Shown: positions 60,728-64,000 of the stretch, one piece after another
Numbering within the stretch: the stretch's first letter is position 1
Layout of the letters: each line of letters opens with the position of its first letter
Source: Bacillota bacterium
GTDB lineage: Bacteria; Bacillota; UBA4882; UBA8346
Assembly (NCBI GenBank): GCA_029974635.1
Contig: JARKQY010000009.1
Span: 23,257-87,256, forward strand
Length of the DNA: 64,000 nucleotides
Direction of reading: 5' to 3'
Made by a program: the position numbers and the translations under genes
Notes under the pieces: generated by a model
Databases searched by the model: none
Seen by the model: only the letters and a program-made list of their open reading frames with translations
Told to the model about the DNA's origin: nothing

Positions 60728-61992
60728 CTCCGGTTCTCCTTAAATACATTTCGTAAGCAGCGAAAATAGCCCCGAACATCCTCTTTATCTCCTTTTTCCC
60801 GCACACTGTAGACGAACTTATTCATAATCTCATTTACGGCGCTTGTTAGGGACAGTTTTACCAGCTCCTGCTCGGCTTCACTTACATTTTTCAATTGCCC
60901 CATCACAGCGCTAATTTTCTCCGTTAGAACTGCTTCGGTAAATCTCTGCGCCTCGTTGACTACCGGAAGAACGTTTCTGAACTCATACCATTTTTCATAA
61001 TCCATCACAAATTGGCCGATGATCTGTTCAGCCCTGGCCGCTTCAATCATTCTCCGGCCGATATTCTCATCCGCCACTTTTTGCAGGTGGTCGATGTGAT
61101 AATATGTTACACCCCTTATATCCTTCACTGACTCATCCAAATCCCGCGGCACCGCCAGATCGATGAATATCCTCCGTTTGCAGCCGCGAAGCTGTTTTTC
61201 CAGAAGATCCTGGGTGATAGTGTAATGCGGGCTTGAGGTGGAACTTATCACGATATCGCATTCATCGATTACGGAATACCGGTCGTTATATGGAATGGAC
61301 CGGATAATCCCGTCGGTTTTCGACAAATCCTCGGCTTTACCGTGGGAACGATTGGTCAGATAAATCTTGGCAAGCCCCTTGGCGGATAAATTTTTCAGGA
61401 CGGCCGCCCCGATTTTCCCGGCGCCGATGACCAAAGCGCATTTGTCCCCCAATTTTCCGGCGAATTCTTCCCAAACCAGCTTCACCGCCAGCGCGCCGAT
61501 GGAAACCGAGTTTTTGGATAGTCCGGTATTTGTTTTTACTTTTTTGGCAGCCGCTATCGCATCTTGGAATAAGGTATTCAAGACGCTGGAGCTTGTCCCT
61601 AATTCCAAAGACAGCTCATAAGCGCTTTTCACTTGACCCAGGATCTGGTCCTCGCCCAAAACCATGGAATCCAGCCCGCAGGCAACTTTGAAAAGGTGTT
61701 GTACAGCTTTGCCATCGCTGTAAGAATTGAAATACTTTTTGAATTTCCATGAATCCAATCGTTTAATATCACATAAAACTCTCTCAATCAACGAATTGTC
61801 AAAAGTTCTATCAGCGGAATACAGGTAAGCTTCAGTCCGGTTGCAAGTTGACAACAATACACACTCAGCGACGCAAGGCAGGTTACTGATTTCCCGCAGC
61901 GCTTTCCGTTGTTCCTCCATGTTGAAACTTAGCTGTTCCCGTATTTCCAAAGGAGTTGTTTTATAGTTTACGCCTGAAATATAAATGTTCAT
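60724..61992 (-). CDS. hemA: Glutamyl-tRNA reductase
   Basis: 422-residue NADPH-dependent enzyme, first step of the C5 pathway. NYKTTPLEIREQLSF and LSTCNRTEAYLYS (with catalytic Cys) mark the catalytic domain; VLGEDQILGQVKSAYELS is the signature and VIGAGKIGAAVLKNL the NADPH fold. A C-terminal dimerisation helix follows. It overlaps cbiG and cbiH by four bases each, so hemA is translated within the corrin operon. Confidence 0.96.
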   Translation of the reverse strand: MNIYISGVNYKTTPLEIREQLSFNMEEQRKALREISNLPCVAECVLLSTCNRTEAYLYSADRTFDNSLIERVLCDIKRLDSWKFKKYFNSYSDGKAVQHLFKVACGLDSMVLGEDQILGQVKSAYELSLELGTSSSVLNTLFQDAIAAAKKVKTNTGLSKNSVSIGALAVKLVWEEFAGKLGDKCALVIGAGKIGAAVLKNLSAKGLAKIYLTNRSHGKAEDLSKTDGIIRSIPYNDRYSVIDECDIVISSTSSPHYTITQDLLEKQLRGCKRRIFIDLAVPRDLDESVKDIRGVTYYHIDHLQKVADENIGRRMIEAARAEQIIGQFVMDYEKWYEFRNVLPVVNEAQRFTEAVLTEKISAVMGQLKNVSEAEQELVKLSLTSAVNEIMNKFVYSVREKGDKEDVRGYFRCLRNVFKENRS

Positions 61993-63044
61993 AAGATAAA
62001 CACCTGCTCCTCCTCAGCTAGTGCCAGCGTAATTCCGCCATAAACCGTTTTCGGGCAAATCAGCCTTACATTACTTCCGGCGAGCATCGCGCAGGATTCA
62101 GCGACTGATCCAACTCCGGTGGTTTTTTTTACAAACTCCGATGCAGCAAATTGATGTTCAATGGGTTTTATTTCGTTAATCGTAAAAGTTCTAAAATCGA
62201 TATTCCGCTCATTACAAAATTCCAAAATGCCTGATTCATTCGCTTTCAGATCAATGGAAGCGATACACTTTACGGAAAACACGCTCTTATCGTTTCGTTC
62301 CAAAAAATCCAGCACCGCTTCCCCGATCTCTTGCTTGGTCTTTCCCTTTTTACACCCCAGGCCGACGATTAAGTTCCTGGGCCTTAGATAGAGGACCTTT
62401 TCGGCTTGCACCGGTATCTTCAAGGAGTTCGTCACCGCCACGGCATATTTACATGCCTGACCCGAAAGGTATGGTCCAATATTAGGCGGGAGAACCCCCG
62501 CCGTCCCGCAGTCGGTAAAAAAAACGACTTTCCCCCCGTTGACCAGTTGGGAGCTGATATATTTCAAGTCATTGATATTTTCAATCACACAACCGTTAGC
62601 CGCGGCCAGTTCGTCGAAGGCAACGGCGCCATGAAGATCCGTAGCTGTGGTAATGACCGGAACTCCTCCCGTAAGGGCGGCGACTCTTTCCGCCAGGCGG
62701 TTGGCTCCCCCGATATGCCCGGATAAAAGGCTCACCGCAAAACGCCCCAATTCGTCCGCCACCACCACTGCCGGGTCGGAACGCTTGTCCTTTACATAAG
62801 GAGCGATACTCCGGACTGCAATACCGCAGGCCATAATGAAAATAATGGCCTCATAACGGCAGAATATCTTCTGAATCATCCCTTTAAAATCAGCGCTGAC
62901 GGAATGAAACGTTAAGCCTTCTTTATGAATAACATCTTTAACGATGAACTCATGCTTGAGATATAGATCAGCTGCGAAAGCCGGACCAATTTTTATGGCC
63001 AATTCCGTCCCGTTTTTCGTTAGCGCAATGACGGCCGTCTTCAT
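61989..63044 (-). CDS. cbiG: Cobalt-precorrin-5A hydrolase
   Basis: 351-residue CbiG, which opens the delta-lactone of cobalt-precorrin-5A and releases acetaldehyde. The N-terminal part has IIFIMACGIAVRSIAPYVKD and SLLSGHIGGANRLAERVA; the C-terminal part has LIVGLGCKKGKTKQEI. It is not fused to cbiH, unlike some relatives. Four-base overlaps join it to cbiF and hemA. Confidence 0.95.
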   Translation of the reverse strand: MKTAVIALTKNGTELAIKIGPAFAADLYLKHEFIVKDVIHKEGLTFHSVSADFKGMIQKIFCRYEAIIFIMACGIAVRSIAPYVKDKRSDPAVVVADELGRFAVSLLSGHIGGANRLAERVAALTGGVPVITTATDLHGAVAFDELAAANGCVIENINDLKYISSQLVNGGKVVFFTDCGTAGVLPPNIGPYLSGQACKYAVAVTNSLKIPVQAEKVLYLRPRNLIVGLGCKKGKTKQEIGEAVLDFLERNDKSVFSVKCIASIDLKANESGILEFCNERNIDFRTFTINEIKPIEHQFAASEFVKKTTGVGSVAESCAMLAGSNVRLICPKTVYGGITLALAEEEQVFIL

Positions 63045-63793
63045 TCCCGGGCCTCCCTGAACTCATGGGCGAAAGTCCGGTCATAAAGCCGCGACAGCTC
63101 ATATTCATCACCCAGGAAACCGCCCACTGCCACCAGCGCTGTTTTCTGAATTCCCGCTTTTTTGACTTTCGCGGCGATATCTTGCAGGGTTCCCCGGATA
63201 ATTTGCTGTTCCGGCCAGGAGGCTTTATAGACTACTGCCACTGGTGTGTTCTCCGGATAACCGGATTTTAACTTCGCCACCAGTTCGTCGATGATCCCGC
63301 CGCTTAAAAAAACGATCATCGTCGCGCGGTGTTCCGCCAGGGCTTCGATAGTTTCCGAAGCGGGCACTTTCGTCCTGCCCTCCATGCGGGTAAGGATCAC
63401 CGTTTGAGTGACGCCGGGCAGGGTGTATTCTTTTTTCAACGCGGCTGCCGTGGCTAAAAAGGAACTGACGCCGGGGACGATCTCATAGCTGATCTGCCGC
63501 CGGTCCAGCGCATCCAACTGTTCCCGGAGCGCCCCGAAAAGGGCAGGATCTCCGGTATGGACCCTGGCGGTGATTTTCCCCGCCGCTTCCCCATTTGTCA
63601 TGACCTCCACTATTTCTTCCAAGGTCATTCCGGCGCTGTTATAGATTTCGCAGTGGGGTTTCGCAACCTCTAACAACGCTTTATTTACTAGAGAACCCGC
63701 ATAAATGATGATGTCAGCCGTTTCAAGGCATCGTTTGCCCTTTACCGTAATCAAATCGGGATCTCCCGGTCCCGCCCCGATAAAATAAATCAT
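63041..63793 (-). CDS. cbiF: Cobalt-precorrin-4 C11-methyltransferase
   Basis: 250-residue SAM methyltransferase that methylates C11. IYFIGAGPGDPDLITVKGKR, IIYAGSLVNKALLEVAKP, ARVHTGDPALFGALREQLD and VPGVSSFLATAAALKKEYT are the CbiF/CobM pattern. It is the first cluster gene wholly in the window; a dispersed repeat lies upstream (63814-64000), so more genes of the operon probably follow to the right. Confidence 0.96.
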   Translation of the reverse strand: MIYFIGAGPGDPDLITVKGKRCLETADIIIYAGSLVNKALLEVAKPHCEIYNSAGMTLEEIVEVMTNGEAAGKITARVHTGDPALFGALREQLDALDRRQISYEIVPGVSSFLATAAALKKEYTLPGVTQTVILTRMEGRTKVPASETIEALAEHRATMIVFLSGGIIDELVAKLKSGYPENTPVAVVYKASWPEQQIIRGTLQDIAAKVKKAGIQKTALVAVGGFLGDEYELSRLYDRTFAHEFREARE

Positions 63794-63813
63794 GCCTGCC
63801 TGACCCCGCTTAC

Positions 63814-64000
63814 TTTTATCTTATAAATCCCGTAAATCCCATTCCGATTACCTTATCTTAGGCCTACTAAACTCAAAAGCGTTTTTAGACGGGATTTACA
63901 GGATTTATCGGATTAAAAAACATTTATCCCTTCCCTTTTACCTCTGCCTTTATGAAAAATCCCCTTCATCCTGTCAATCCTGTCCAGTAACCTTGTTTTA
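63814..64000 (-). repeat. Dispersed hairpin repeat at right edge (partial)
   Basis: TTATCTTAGGCCTACTAAAC, TTTTTAGACGGGATTTACAG, GATTTATCGGATTAAA, spacer with CTTTATGAAAAATCCCC, CATCCTGTCAATCCTGTCCA, CCTTGTTTTA. Cut by the window end. It lies just upstream of cbiF and probably downstream of another minus-strand gene. Confidence 0.75.

Noticed and set aside
46008..63793. Cobalamin riboswitch within the B12 cluster
   Set aside because: I looked for the conserved B12-box words (GCCACTG on the minus strand) in the intergenic gaps and found none; if present it is probably upstream of the right window edge.
1..64000. tRNA or rRNA genes
   Set aside because: No T-arm (GGTTCRAATCC) with fitting cloverleaf context or rRNA-like sequence was found by eye.

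Overview
The window looks like the chromosome of an anaerobic, spore-forming, low-to-moderate GC member of the Bacillota (Firmicutes) that has an outer membrane. Evidence for the spore-former assignment is a YaaH/SleL-like GH18 hydrolase, a YlxY-type deacetylase homologue and a SigY-like ECF operon. Evidence for an outer membrane is a complete lipid A disaccharide synthase (LpxB, 3216-4373) and a probable outer-membrane barrel protein (42316-43140). Hydrogenispora/Limnochordia-like lineages would fit, but that placement is inference. No rRNA, tRNA, CRISPR array, prophage or intact transposase was seen.

Layout. 1-10.7 kb: cell-envelope and housekeeping genes (GH18, YlxY-like, NDK, LpxB, DUF2993, LOG, CPBP protease, AAC(3)-like, a small secreted protein, HerA-like ATPase). 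10.8-18.1 kb: carB and a DUF2339/DUF3999 membrane pair. 18.1-22.5 kb: a truncated secreted ORF, a zinc-ribbon protein, then a SigY-like operon (ABC ATPase, ABC permease, ECF sigma, zinc-finger anti-sigma, small membrane protein) and a helical-repeat protein. 22.5-33.1 kb: a sigma-54 locus with an NtrC-type regulator, RpoN, a membrane histidine kinase and a stand-alone sugar-binding protein. It is followed by a textbook -24/-12 promoter driving a sugar ABC transporter. 33.3-46 kb: an accessory mixture containing tex, a DivIC-like gene with an HTH partner, an hsdM pseudogene, a secreted WD40 protein, a GH5 lipoprotein, unknown membrane and secreted proteins, and a TetR/methyltransferase operon. 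46-63.8 kb: a large cobalamin/tetrapyrrole cluster, all on the minus strand.

The tetrapyrrole cluster reads, in transcription order: cbiF, cbiG, hemA, cbiH, cbiJ, precorrin-2 dehydrogenase, hemC, cobA-hemD fusion, hemB, hemL, cbiA, cbiP, cbiB, a threonine-phosphate decarboxylase gene and cobO. It covers glutamyl-tRNA to uroporphyrinogen III, part of the anaerobic corrin ring pathway, and amidation, adenosylation and aminopropanol attachment. Other cbi genes probably lie beyond the right edge.

The most interesting signals are regulatory and repetitive. (1) Genes for RpoN, an NtrC-type activator, a kinase and an extra periplasmic binding protein sit around one sigma-54-dependent sugar transporter operon. 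(2) A dispersed hairpin-forming repeat family directly follows stop codons of minus-strand genes, including twice inside the B12 cluster. (3) An ACGT-centred bipartite motif with conserved spacing lies upstream of two unrelated genes. (4) An AT-rich membrane-protein gene interrupts the B12 cluster and is flanked by inverted copies of a double-hairpin repeat.
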